Assembly: GCA_049663345.1 (NCBI GenBank)
Contig: JBATDG010000010.1
Span: forward strand, 1 to 28,053
Source: SZUA-365 sp049663345
GTDB taxonomy: Bacteria; Bacteroidota; Ignavibacteria; SZUA-365
DNA: 28,053 nt
Reading direction: 5' to 3'
Shown here piece after piece: positions 16,341-24,329 of the stretch; position 1 is the stretch's first letter, and each line of letters begins with the position of its first letter. A model generated the notes under the pieces. That model saw only the letters and a list, made by a program, of their open reading frames with translations, made no database searches and had not been told where the DNA came from. The position numbers were made by a program, and so were the translations under genes.

Positions 16341-17009
16341 ATGGCGGACAAAGAAATCGAAAGCTTCGGGGATTTCCACCGCGCGGTAGAAGCATACTCC
16401 GGCAAGACTGTAATTTTCCGTGGCGTACGCTCCACGGACCACAAGTTGGTTCCGAAGATCGGGCGCTACAAGAAGTTCAAGAAGTCGGGCGACACCCTTA
16501 GCGAAGAACGCTACATGCTTCGTCTGTTCAAAGAGCAGTCTGTGCGATATATGACCACCATACCGGATAACAAATGGGAATGGCTCGCCATCATGCAACA
16601 CCATGGCATGCCAACGCGGTTGCTTGACTGGACCCGTAACCCTCTCGTCGCAGCGTACTTCGCAGTGCGTAGTGAGCATAACGGCGACAGTTGTGTCTAC
16701 GCCTTCAAGAGCAACCAGTATATCAACATTGAAAAGTACTCCGATCCGTTTGAACGAGGCCAACTCGGCAAATTCATCCCTCGACACATTACGCCCCGAA
16801 TCACCGCACAGACAGGTCTCTTCACAATCCATCCTGATACAACAACCCCATTTGAATCCACACGTGTTGACCGGATCCTGATACCCGCAAAATTCCGCAA
16901 GGAATTGAAGCGAACTCTCTACAAGTACGGAATGCACGATGCGACTTTGTTTCCAGATATCGATGGACTGTGTCGGCATATTGAATGGCTGAGAACTGAC
17001 ATATACTGA
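16341..17009 (+). CDS. FRG-domain protein, cassette gene
   Basis: A 222-residue protein that is almost all FRG domain. The name-giving FRG is at about 30 (VIFRGVRSTDHKLVPKIGR), and the second conserved block is MQHHGMPTRLLDWTRNP followed by AAYFAV (about 86-110). Later parts include the GLFTIHP segment and a C-terminal SDLxGLCR-like helix (FPDIDGLCRHIEWL). FRG domains are found in phage and accessory genes and have been proposed to resemble ADP-ribosyltransferase folds; no activity can be assigned here. The start has only a weak site (GAGAGG). It is bounded by attC-like sites on both sides, between the ATPase and the kinase. Confidence 0.85.
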   Translation: MADKEIESFGDFHRAVEAYSGKTVIFRGVRSTDHKLVPKIGRYKKFKKSGDTLSEERYMLRLFKEQSVRYMTTIPDNKWEWLAIMQHHGMPTRLLDWTRNPLVAAYFAVRSEHNGDSCVYAFKSNQYINIEKYSDPFERGQLGKFIPRHITPRITAQTGLFTIHPDTTTPFESTRVDRILIPAKFRKELKRTLYKYGMHDATLFPDIDGLCRHIEWLRTDIY

Positions 17010-17010
17010 C

Positions 17011-17069
17011 TCCGAACAGCGCGTTGAACAGTACATCGTACCGCCAACCGTTAGCGTATTAGTTCGGTA
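17011..17069. other. attC-like site (59 bp) of the FRG cassette
   Basis: TCCGAAC and GTTCGGT, nearly perfect complements, bound a 59-bp element. GCGTTG and CAACCG pair inside it, and AGTACATCGTACC forms the tip. The right core departs from GTTRRRY at its fourth base. Confidence 0.55.
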
Positions 17070-17084
17070 ACAAGGAGAGGCAAA

Positions 17085-18026
17085 ATGACGACTAGATTAA
17101 CGCCGGTACCGGCACTATCTGCACTGGCTGACGCGGGAACAACGGCAGCACTTTCACCTGTGCCAACCAAGTCTGTCGTATTTCCCACGCCTGGTGAGGT
17201 CATCACCAGCACTCGGACGAACAACACGTATACGATGGGCGACAGGATCGGCGGCGGGAATTTCAGCGACGTCTTTGCATGCCATGACGTCTGGAGAAAC
17301 GATTTGGCGGCGAAGGTTCTGAAACCACTTGGCACTTACGAGCATGTCCGTGACAAGGCCATAGCGGAGGTCGAGAAGTTGACTCAGTTGCGGAATCCGT
17401 ATGTCACCTTCGTGTTCGACGCGTTCGAGTACCGTGACACCTTTTACATAATCACCGAGCGGTGTTACTGCCCCATCTCCGAGTTGTTCAAGTTGCCAGG
17501 TTTTGATGGTAAACTATGGATTCCCGCGATTTCGCGGTGTCTGCTCCAAGCTGTACACTACCTTCACATCAACAACTTCGTCCATCAGGACATACACATA
17601 GGGAACGTGTTTGCAGCGATAGTTCGGGATGAGATGCAACCCACGGATTCAATGAAGACCGCGACCCAGTTCAAACTGGCAGACTTCGGAATTGCCAAGC
17701 TCAGCCACGAAGTCAGTGCAAAAGACACAAGAGCGTTGTGGATGCTGCCCCCGGAGGTTCTTGATGAGGCGCAGTTCGGACCGATCGACTCCCGAGTTGA
17801 CATCTATCATACTGGCCTCCTGTTTCTGCAACTGGCCCTCTCCAATGAAGTGACGTTTACAAAGGACGAGATTCTCGAAGGGAAACCAAGAGAAACCGCC
17901 TGCAGTCTCCCGGCTCCGCTGAACTTCGCACTGGAGAAGGCATTGCGTAGGCGTGTGCAATACCGAACGGCGACGGCCTTGGAATTATGGCGTGACCTGA
18001 ATTCAATTCCAAAATTGGCGCCTTGA
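17085..18026 (+). CDS. Hanks-type Ser/Thr protein kinase, cassette gene
   Basis: A 313-residue soluble kinase. After a proline/threonine-rich N-terminal segment (1-45) come the glycine loop IGGGNFSDVF (55-64), the ATP lysine K77 in LAAKVLK, the helix-C glutamate around E95, the catalytic loop VHQDIHIGN (D169, N174; HQD in place of HRD), the magnesium DFG (200-202), PPE (222-224) and the DIYHTGLL helix (D239). All key residues are present, so it should phosphorylate proteins. There is no membrane segment or extracellular sensor domain, unlike PknB. AAGGAGAGG precedes the ATG. It is the last cassette, followed by an attC-like site. A protein kinase as a lone cassette is uncommon; its target may be a neighbouring cassette product. 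Confidence 0.93.
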   Translation: MTTRLTPVPALSALADAGTTAALSPVPTKSVVFPTPGEVITSTRTNNTYTMGDRIGGGNFSDVFACHDVWRNDLAAKVLKPLGTYEHVRDKAIAEVEKLTQLRNPYVTFVFDAFEYRDTFYIITERCYCPISELFKLPGFDGKLWIPAISRCLLQAVHYLHINNFVHQDIHIGNVFAAIVRDEMQPTDSMKTATQFKLADFGIAKLSHEVSAKDTRALWMLPPEVLDEAQFGPIDSRVDIYHTGLLFLQLALSNEVTFTKDEILEGKPRETACSLPAPLNFALEKALRRRVQYRTATALELWRDLNSIPKLAP

Positions 18027-18095
18027 GACGGACGGCCGACGAGCCGCCTGCATTTTACATTGCACCACGCCCAAAAATGAGGCGGGGCGTTATAC
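18023..18095. other. attC-like site of the kinase cassette, end of the array
   Basis: The site overlaps the kinase stop codon and ends at GTTATAC (18089-18095). GCCGCCT pairs with AGGCGGGGC. The left core (TTGAGAC) is degenerate. No further attC is seen beyond here; the next 235 bp hold no supported gene. Confidence 0.55.
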
Positions 18096-18330
18096 TCAGA
18101 CAGAACAATCCTCCTGTGGTCTATGACCATAAGGCAGGTTGCCTACACCGAATTCCGCGATCCTCGATCACTGAAAGTATAACTAGCAACGGCGGGAATC
18201 GACATCCTCCATCCGAAACTCCCTCAACCCCATCATCAGTTCTGGAAATCCAGCGAACGATGCGCTACATTGAAGTATTGACTTCAAAGCACTGACACTT
18301 GAGCCTCGCTCTCCGGATGGAATTCGATAG

Positions 18331-18987
18331 ATGAGCCTGATTAAATCAAAAAAACGTGTCGCTGATCATGGGGAGGTGTTTACTCCGGCATGGATGGTGG
18401 AGGCGATGCTCGACCTGGTGAAGGGGGAGACGGAAAGGATTGACTCCCGCTTCCTGGAACCAGCTTGCGGAAGCGGGAATTTCCTCGTCCGCATCCTGCA
18501 GCGTAAGCTTGCTGCTGTCGAACTCTCGTACGGGAAGTCGGATTTTGAAAAGCGGCATTTCTCCCTTCTGGCGTTGATGTGCGCTTATGGCATAGAGCTT
18601 CTCGTGGACAATATCACCGAATGCCGCGCGAACATGCTGGAGATTCTCTCTGATTATCTGAATCTGGAGGAGTCGGACGACCTCTATCGTGCCGCCGCGT
18701 TTGTGCTGTCGCAGAACCTCATCCACGGCGACGCCCTGACGATGCGAACCGATGATGGTCAACCGATCACCTTCGCTGAATGGGGATATCTGGGCAAGGG
18801 GAAATTCCAGCGGCGTGATTTTCGCCTTGATGTCCTCGCTCAGATGTCGGCCTTCGGCGAGGAGGGAACGCTCTTCGCGCACCTCGGCAAGCACGAAATC
18901 TTTTCGCCAGCCAAGACCTACCCGCCGATGACGGTGAGCGAGCTGGCGGATGCGGCTGTGCGGCAACTGGAGGAAAAAAGACCATGA
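18331..18987 (+). CDS. N6-adenine methylase-like subunit without catalytic motif IV
   Basis: A 218-residue protein with the N-terminal and SAM-binding motifs of type I/II gamma adenine methylases: VFTPAWMVEAMLD (motif X region, 17-29), FLEPACGSGNFLVRIL (motif I, about 41-56) and YGIELLVDNITECRANML (acidic motif following motif I). The expected catalytic NPPY/NPPF is absent; the region where it should occur reads NLIHGDALTM then FAEWGYLGKGKF. It may therefore bind SAM without transferring methyl groups, or complement the full methylase next to it. Its stop overlaps the next start by ATGA, so the two are translationally coupled. Similar short proteins are annotated as restriction subunit M. The ribosome binding site is weak. 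Confidence 0.75.
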   Translation: MSLIKSKKRVADHGEVFTPAWMVEAMLDLVKGETERIDSRFLEPACGSGNFLVRILQRKLAAVELSYGKSDFEKRHFSLLALMCAYGIELLVDNITECRANMLEILSDYLNLEESDDLYRAAAFVLSQNLIHGDALTMRTDDGQPITFAEWGYLGKGKFQRRDFRLDVLAQMSAFGEEGTLFAHLGKHEIFSPAKTYPPMTVSELADAAVRQLEEKRP

Positions 18988-20597
18988 GTCTCCTAGCCAG
19001 CTTTGCACTCCGCGGTCGGAATCCGGATGTGCTGACCTGCATCGCGAATCTCTCGAATGATGAGGTGTTCACACCGCCGGAGTTCGCGAACCGTATGCTG
19101 GATGCTCTCGCCGATGCGTGGGCAGAACGGAATAACGGCGCGGATATATGGATGGACAGCTCGGTACGCTTTCTTGATCCATGTACGAAGTCGGGCGTCT
19201 TCCTTCGCGAAATCACGCGCCGCCTTACCAAAGGACTCGAATCAGAGATTCCTGAGCTGGAAAAACGCGTCGATCACATTCTGACAAAACAGGTGTTCGG
19301 CATCGGCATCACGCATCTCACCAGCATGCTCGCGCGCCGAAGCGTCTATTGCTCGAAACGGGCGAACGGTGAACACTCGATCGCCAGCTCCTTCGGAAAT
19401 GAGCAGGGGAATATCTGGTTCGAGCGTACCGAACACACGTGGGATAATGGCAAATGCCAATACTGCGGGGCGAGTATGAAGTCGCTCGACCGTGGTGATG
19501 CGCTCGAAACACATGCCTACGCTTTCATTCATACCGACGATATCAAGACTCGCATGGCCGAGTTGTTTGGAGGAACTATGCAATTCGACGTTATCATCGG
19601 AAATCCGCCGTATCAGCTGGACGATGGTGGGTATGGGACGAGCGCGGCGCCGATTTATCATTTGTTCGTGGAGCAAGCAAAGGCGTTGGAACCTCGCTTT
19701 CTGTCTATGATCATTCCCGCCCGCTGGTTCGCCGGCGGCAAGGGACTGGATGAATTCAGAGAATCTATGCTCTCCGACAATCACTTGCGTTCAATAGACG
19801 ATTATCTCAGCGCGGCGGACGTATTTCCAGGCGTTGGCCTGAAGGGTGGAGTTTGTTACTTCCTCTGGGATCGGGATAATCCCGGGCAGTGCGGCGTCAG
19901 CACACATTTCAAGGACTGGCCCGTATCGACGACCAGTCGCCCGCTTCTTGAAGAGGGTGCGGACGTGTTCATCCGCTTCAATGAAGGTCTGTCTATACTC
20001 AAGAAAGTTGTTGCCGTGGAGAGCGGAAAAACTCGCTCGTTGTTGCTACCCGAATCGAAGCGATTCGACCGATTGGTGAGTTCTAGCAAGCCCTTTGGTC
20101 TTCGCACTTTCTTTAAGGGTAAGCCTGACATGTCGCCAGGTGATGTGCTCGTCTATCAGAATGGAGGCACTGGGTGCATCGAGAGAACTTCAATTTCTAC
20201 AGGTGTTCACCTCATTGACAAGTGGAAGGTTTATGTTGGTGCGGCTGCTCCGGGGACCGGTAACAGAGATACCTACCCGCATAAGATCATCAGCACACCT
20301 TTTGTCGGGGAGCCAGACAGCATCTCCTCAGAAACCTATCTATGCATCGGACCATTAGAGTCGAGACTTCAAGCTGAGAGTGTCTTGTCCTACCTCTCTT
20401 GTCGGCTCACAAGACTCCTGATTCTGTTGCACAAGCCTTCTCAACATACCACCCGCAAGGTGTACACCTTCGTGCCAACACAGAAGTGGACGAGGAAGTG
20501 GACGGACGATGACCTCTATGAAAAATATGGGATCACCGAGAGTGAGATCGCGTTCATTGAGAAAGTTGTTCGTCCGATGGAGGCGACGGATGAGTAA
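18984..20597 (+). CDS. Eco57I/TaqI-type N6-adenine DNA methyltransferase
   Basis: A 537-residue DNA methylase. It has VFTPPEFANRMLDAL near residue 28, motif I in unusual form (FLDPCTKSGVFLREI), VFGIGITHLTSML, and the catalytic NPPY in FDVIIGNPPYQLDDGG (about 202-217). Between motif I and NPPY lies an insertion with paired cysteines (YCSKRANG and CQYCGAS) that could bind zinc. The C-terminal half is a target-recognition region containing AARW-like IIPARWFAGGKGL and the PHKIIS strand usual in Eco57I-type proteins. It would methylate adenines to mark self DNA. ATGA overlap with the upstream gene and an ATGAGTAA overlap with the downstream nuclease show one operon. It could also carry out cleavage recognition for the complex. 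Confidence 0.88.
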   Translation: MSLLASFALRGRNPDVLTCIANLSNDEVFTPPEFANRMLDALADAWAERNNGADIWMDSSVRFLDPCTKSGVFLREITRRLTKGLESEIPELEKRVDHILTKQVFGIGITHLTSMLARRSVYCSKRANGEHSIASSFGNEQGNIWFERTEHTWDNGKCQYCGASMKSLDRGDALETHAYAFIHTDDIKTRMAELFGGTMQFDVIIGNPPYQLDDGGYGTSAAPIYHLFVEQAKALEPRFLSMIIPARWFAGGKGLDEFRESMLSDNHLRSIDDYLSAADVFPGVGLKGGVCYFLWDRDNPGQCGVSTHFKDWPVSTTSRPLLEEGADVFIRFNEGLSILKKVVAVESGKTRSLLLPESKRFDRLVSSSKPFGLRTFFKGKPDMSPGDVLVYQNGGTGCIERTSISTGVHLIDKWKVYVGAAAPGTGNRDTYPHKIISTPFVGEPDSISSETYLCIGPLESRLQAESVLSYLSCRLTRLLILLHKPSQHTTRKVYTFVPTQKWTRKWTDDDLYEKYGITESEIAFIEKVVRPMEATDE

Positions 20598-21756
20598 AGC
20601 GAAGCGGGAAATTTCTGCAGAGCATCCAGATGTGCTGTTTGGACGCATCGTTTCGATCCTTGAGGAAGCGCGGGGCAACGTTGTCCGAGCTGTCAATACG
20701 AACATGGTGCTGGCATACTGGTTGATCGGGCGCGAGATTGTTCAAGGACTGCAGGGCGGCGAGGATCGGGCTGGGTACGGTGCAAAGGTAATCGAAGCGC
20801 TTTCGGAACGATTGACAGAACGCTTTGGGAAGGGATTTTCTGTCACAAATCTCTGGTATTTCAAGCAATTCTACCTTGCCTTTCAGGATCGGCAGATAAT
20901 TCCCCACCCAGTGGGTGGAGAATCTTCGGAGACTGCAATTCCCCACCCAGTGGGTGGAGAATTTGATGCTGCGATAATTCCGTACCCCTTGGGTAAGGAA
21001 TTGCCGCAAGCCTTCTCGCCAGAACTTACCTGGTCGCATTACCGCGCCCTGATGCGGGTAGACTCTGTTGAGGCCCGAAATTTCTATGAGCAGGAAGCCA
21101 TTGAGGGCGCATGGAATAAGCGCACGCTGGAACGGCAGATCCACACGCAATACTATGAGCGTTGTCTCCACAGCCAGCAACCCGGCAAAATCATCGCAGA
21201 TGGACGAAATCTACAAAAAGCCCAGCCAGACGCGACCGAACTGCTTAAAAATCCTTATGTGTTGGAATTCCTCGGGTATCCGAATTTTGCCGAACTTCAT
21301 GAGTCGGATTTGGAGCGGGCCATACTTACCCACCTGCAACGCTTCCTGCTGGAACTGGGCAACGGTTTCGCCTTTGTTGCACGGCAGAAGCATATCCGCA
21401 TAGAGGAGCAGGACCGCTATGTTGATCTGGTTTTCTATCACTGCCGCCTGAAGTTCTACCTACTGATCGACCTCAAGGTCGGCGACTTGACCCATGCGGA
21501 TGTCGGCCAGATGGATGGCTATGTGCGGATGTACGACGGTCTCGTCACGTCTCCGGACGATAACCCGACGATTGGCCTCATTCTATGCACGGAAAAGAAC
21601 GAGACCGTAGCACGCTACTCGGTTCTGCACGATCGCAAACAGATATTTGCCTCGAAATACATGCTTTATCTGCCAACGGAAGAACAGCTCCAGCTTGAGA
21701 TAGAGAAGGAACGGCGCCTGATTGATGCCACCTTGCAGGAGCGCGACAGTGAATAA
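20590..21756 (+). CDS. DUF1016 (YhcG-type) PD-(D/E)XK nuclease with internal repeat insertion
   Basis: A 388-residue YhcG-like protein. Residues 10-100 are the helical DUF1016 N-terminal domain (AYWLIGREIV, YGAKVIEALS, NLWYFKQFYLAF). Residues about 102-140 hold three copies of a 13-residue repeat. The domain resumes with LTWSHYRALMRV, and the C-terminal nuclease has YVDLVFYH followed by LIDLKVGDLTHADVGQMDGYV, giving the D and D-x-K of the PD-(D/E)XK fold. Such proteins are often found beside restriction systems and recombination genes. The ATG at 20590 overlaps the methylase stop (20597) and is preferred over the upstream 20509, which lies deep in that gene. The end overlaps the GTG start of the helicase. 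Confidence 0.88.
   Translation: MSKAKREISAEHPDVLFGRIVSILEEARGNVVRAVNTNMVLAYWLIGREIVQGLQGGEDRAGYGAKVIEALSERLTERFGKGFSVTNLWYFKQFYLAFQDRQIIPHPVGGESSETAIPHPVGGEFDAAIIPYPLGKELPQAFSPELTWSHYRALMRVDSVEARNFYEQEAIEGAWNKRTLERQIHTQYYERCLHSQQPGKIIADGRNLQKAQPDATELLKNPYVLEFLGYPNFAELHESDLERAILTHLQRFLLELGNGFAFVARQKHIRIEEQDRYVDLVFYHCRLKFYLLIDLKVGDLTHADVGQMDGYVRMYDGLVTSPDDNPTIGLILCTEKNETVARYSVLHDRKQIFASKYMLYLPTEEQLQLEIEKERRLIDATLQERDSE
20898..21002. repeat. Three palindromic direct repeats, 39-bp period, inside the DUF1016 gene
   Basis: Copies begin at 20898, 20937 and 20976, exactly 39 bp apart. The first two share a 26-bp core built on CCCACCCAGTGGGTGG, itself an inverted repeat; the third has AATTCC-TACCC at the left matched by GGGTA-GGAATT at the right. 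They encode IPHPVGGE, IPHPVGGE and IPYPLGKE, each in frame with a 5-residue linker. DNA palindromes kept in frame inside a gene recall palindromic elements such as those of Rickettsia, but the relation is by analogy only. Confidence 0.85.
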
Positions 21757-24289
21757 ACCCTCCATCGGCGATATCCTTGCGCCGAAGCCGGAAGCGCGGC
21801 CGCGCATCTACGCCTATTCGATTGGCGACAAGGCGCATGAGGGACTGCTCAAGGTCGGGCAGACGACGCGCGATGTGAAGAAACGCGTTGCCGAACAGCT
21901 CAAGACCGCCGCGATCAAGAATTACAAAATTGTGCTTGATGAGTCCGCCGAGCGTGAGGACGGCGGCATTTTCACTGATCATCATGTACGCGCGAGGCTC
22001 GTCGAGAAGGGCTTCGAGAAAATCGAGCTCGAATGGATGCGCTGCTCGGTGGATGATGTGCGGACCGTTATCACGGAGCTTCGTACCGGACAGCAGTTCG
22101 CCGGCACGCATCACCTGACATTCGCCATGCGCGCGGAACAGGCGGCGGCGGTGAATAAAACCCATGCCTACTTTCATTCGATATGGACGGAGGATATGCA
22201 CGCGGTGCCGCGCTTCCTGTGGAATGCGAAGATGCGCTTCGGCAAGACCTTCACCGCGTATCAGCTGGCCCGGAAGCTCGGCGCCAGGCGGGTGCTCGTC
22301 GTGACCTTCAAACCCGCAGTGGAGGATGCGTGGCAAAGCGATCTCGAGTCGCATGCGGACTTCAACGACTGGCTGTATCTTTCCCGCCACTCCGATCAGG
22401 ATCCCACACGGATCAGCCGCAGAAAGCCGGTCGTGTATTTCGGTTCCTTCCAGGACCTCCTCGGCCGCGATGCTGCAGGGAACATCAAGCCCAAAAACGA
22501 ATGGCTTCACATGGTGGAGTGGGATCTGGTGGTCTTTGACGAATATCATTTCGGCGCATGGCGGGATACCGCAAAGGAGCTGTTCGAAGGGGAGGACGAT
22601 GCGGTCGCCAAAAAGGAAACCCGCTTCGAATACACCGGGGACCTGGAGAAAGTGAACGAAGACCTCGGCGTGCTTTCGGAGAAGGAAACGGAGTTTCTTC
22701 CCATCACGACCAAGGCGTATCTGTATCTCTCCGGCACGCCGTTCCGGGCGCTGGCCACGGGTGAGTTCATCGAGGAACAGATCTTCAACTGGACGTACAC
22801 CGACGAACAACGCGCGAGGGAGGAATTCGCCGCGAGCAATCCGGGAACATGGAACCCGTACGGCGCGCTTCCGCAGATGCGCCTGCTCACCTATCAAATG
22901 CCGGAAGAACTTCTGGCAATCGCGAGCGCGGGCGAGTTCGATGAATTCGACCTCAATGAATTTTTCTCCGCGAGCGGGAGGGACAAGCGCGCGCGCTTCG
23001 CACATAAAAACGATGTGCAGAAATGGCTGGACATCATCCGGGGCTCGTACGCCCCGCAAACGATCGAAAGCCTGAAGACCGGAACACGCCCGCCGTTTCC
23101 GTACTCCGACATCCGTCTGCTGCCCTACCTGCAGCATGCGTTCTGGTTCCTGCCAGATGTCGCCGCCTGTCATGCGATGGCGAACTTGCTCGCCGAGAAA
23201 CACAATACGTTCTGGCGCGACTATACCGTCGTCATCGCGGCCGGTACATCTGCAGGCATCGGGCTTGCGGCCTTGCCGCCCGTACGTGCGGCCATCCGGA
23301 GCGGCTTCGAGACGAAGACGATCACGCTTTCCTGCGGAAAACTCACGACAGGTGTGACCGTGCCGCAGTGGTCGTCGATTCTCATGCTGCGCAATCTCAC
23401 CTCGCCCGAGACCTACTTTCAGGCTGCGTTCCGCGTGCAGTCGCCCTGGTCGATCAAGAACCCCAACGGCGACAATCCGAACGAAGAGGAGATCCTCAAG
23501 CCCGTCTGCTTCGTGTTCGATTTCGCGCCAACGCGGGCGCTCAGGCAATTATCGGAGTACGGGATCGGACTCTCCCCGAGCGAGCCGAATCCGGAGAACG
23601 CGGTAAAGGACCTGGTGTCCTTCCTGCCCGTGCTGGCGTATGACGGCGCCAACATGACGCAGATCGACGCGGGCGGCATTCTCGACATCGCGATGGCGGG
23701 TACCTCGGCCACCCTCCTGGCGCGCAAATGGGAATCCGCCTTGCTTGTGAATGTGGATAACGACACCCTGCGCCGCATCCTTGACAATCCCGAGGCGATG
23801 GCCGCCGTGGGTCGCATCGAGGGTTGGCGCGCACTGGGCGACAGCATCATCGAGACGATCATCAACAAGAGCGAAAAGGTCAAGGAGCTGAAGAACAAGG
23901 GCAAGGACCGCGATTTGACCCCGAAGCAGAAGAAGCAGCTCACCGAGGAGGAGAAGGAATACAAGTCCAAGCGCAAGCTCGTGCAGGAGAAGCTGATAAA
24001 GTTCGCGACGCGCATTCCGGCGTTCATGTACCTGACGGACTTCCGCGAGAACACGCTGCAGGATGTGATCACGCAGCTGGAACCGGAGCTGTTTCTGGCG
24101 GTCACGGGTCTGACTGTGCAGGATTTCCACCTCCTCGTTCGCCTCCGGGTATTCAACACCGAGCAGATGAACCAGGCCGTCTTCGCCTTCCGCCGATATG
24201 AAGATGCTTCACTCCGCTATACGGGAATCGAAAGCCACCAGGGATTGTCCCGCTACGGGCTCTACGACACCGTTGTGGCGCGGGATTGA
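21749..24289 (+). CDS. GIY-YIG (T5orf172-like) / SF2 DEAD-box helicase fusion, restriction-subunit-like
   Basis: An 846-residue protein. The N-terminus (about 20-105) looks like a GIY-YIG/T5orf172 nuclease: RIYAYSIG, GLLKVGQTTRDVKKRV, then a helix with HHVRARL. The motor follows: Walker A KMRFGKTF (161-168), FKPAVEDAWQ, DEYH (264-267, in VVFDEYHFG), LSGTPFRAL, and motifs V/VI in GKLTTGVTVPQW and SPETYFQAAFRVQSPW. Lysine-rich coiled helices (KEKVKELKNKGKD region) precede the C-terminus. It would translocate DNA for a restriction-like complex. The GTG at 21749 is chosen: AGGAG lies about 8 nt before it and it overlaps the previous stop. The upstream ATG at 21722 is in the nuclease gene. A partial second copy of its 3' end lies at 25581-25882. 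Confidence 0.85.
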   Translation: MNKPSIGDILAPKPEARPRIYAYSIGDKAHEGLLKVGQTTRDVKKRVAEQLKTAAIKNYKIVLDESAEREDGGIFTDHHVRARLVEKGFEKIELEWMRCSVDDVRTVITELRTGQQFAGTHHLTFAMRAEQAAAVNKTHAYFHSIWTEDMHAVPRFLWNAKMRFGKTFTAYQLARKLGARRVLVVTFKPAVEDAWQSDLESHADFNDWLYLSRHSDQDPTRISRRKPVVYFGSFQDLLGRDAAGNIKPKNEWLHMVEWDLVVFDEYHFGAWRDTAKELFEGEDDAVAKKETRFEYTGDLEKVNEDLGVLSEKETEFLPITTKAYLYLSGTPFRALATGEFIEEQIFNWTYTDEQRAREEFAASNPGTWNPYGALPQMRLLTYQMPEELLAIASAGEFDEFDLNEFFSASGRDKRARFAHKNDVQKWLDIIRGSYAPQTIESLKTGTRPPFPYSDIRLLPYLQHAFWFLPDVAACHAMANLLAEKHNTFWRDYTVVIAAGTSAGIGLAALPPVRAAIRSGFETKTITLSCGKLTTGVTVPQWSSILMLRNLTSPETYFQAAFRVQSPWSIKNPNGDNPNEEEILKPVCFVFDFAPTRALRQLSEYGIGLSPSEPNPENAVKDLVSFLPVLAYDGANMTQIDAGGILDIAMAGTSATLLARKWESALLVNVDNDTLRRILDNPEAMAAVGRIEGWRALGDSIIETIINKSEKVKELKNKGKDRDLTPKQKKQLTEEEKEYKSKRKLVQEKLIKFATRIPAFMYLTDFRENTLQDVITQLEPELFLAVTGLTVQDFHLLVRLRVFNTEQMNQAVFAFRRYEDASLRYTGIESHQGLSRYGLYDTVVARD

Positions 24290-24329
24290 AGCTCCCGCTC
24301 CACCCTGTTCACCGCATAAAGGAATAGCC

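Noticed and set aside
16290..17036. 248-codon open frame on the minus strand
   Set aside because: Exactly opposite the FRG gene, whose conserved motifs on the plus strand are decisive.
20898..21002. CRISPR-like array from regularly spaced palindromic repeats
   Set aside because: Only three units with 13-bp gaps, in frame inside a conserved gene, with no cas genes; far too short for spacers.
21578..23548. 656-codon open frame on the minus strand
   Set aside because: It lies opposite the nuclease and helicase genes, is arginine-rich with no recognisable domain, and reflects third-position G/C bias of the real genes.
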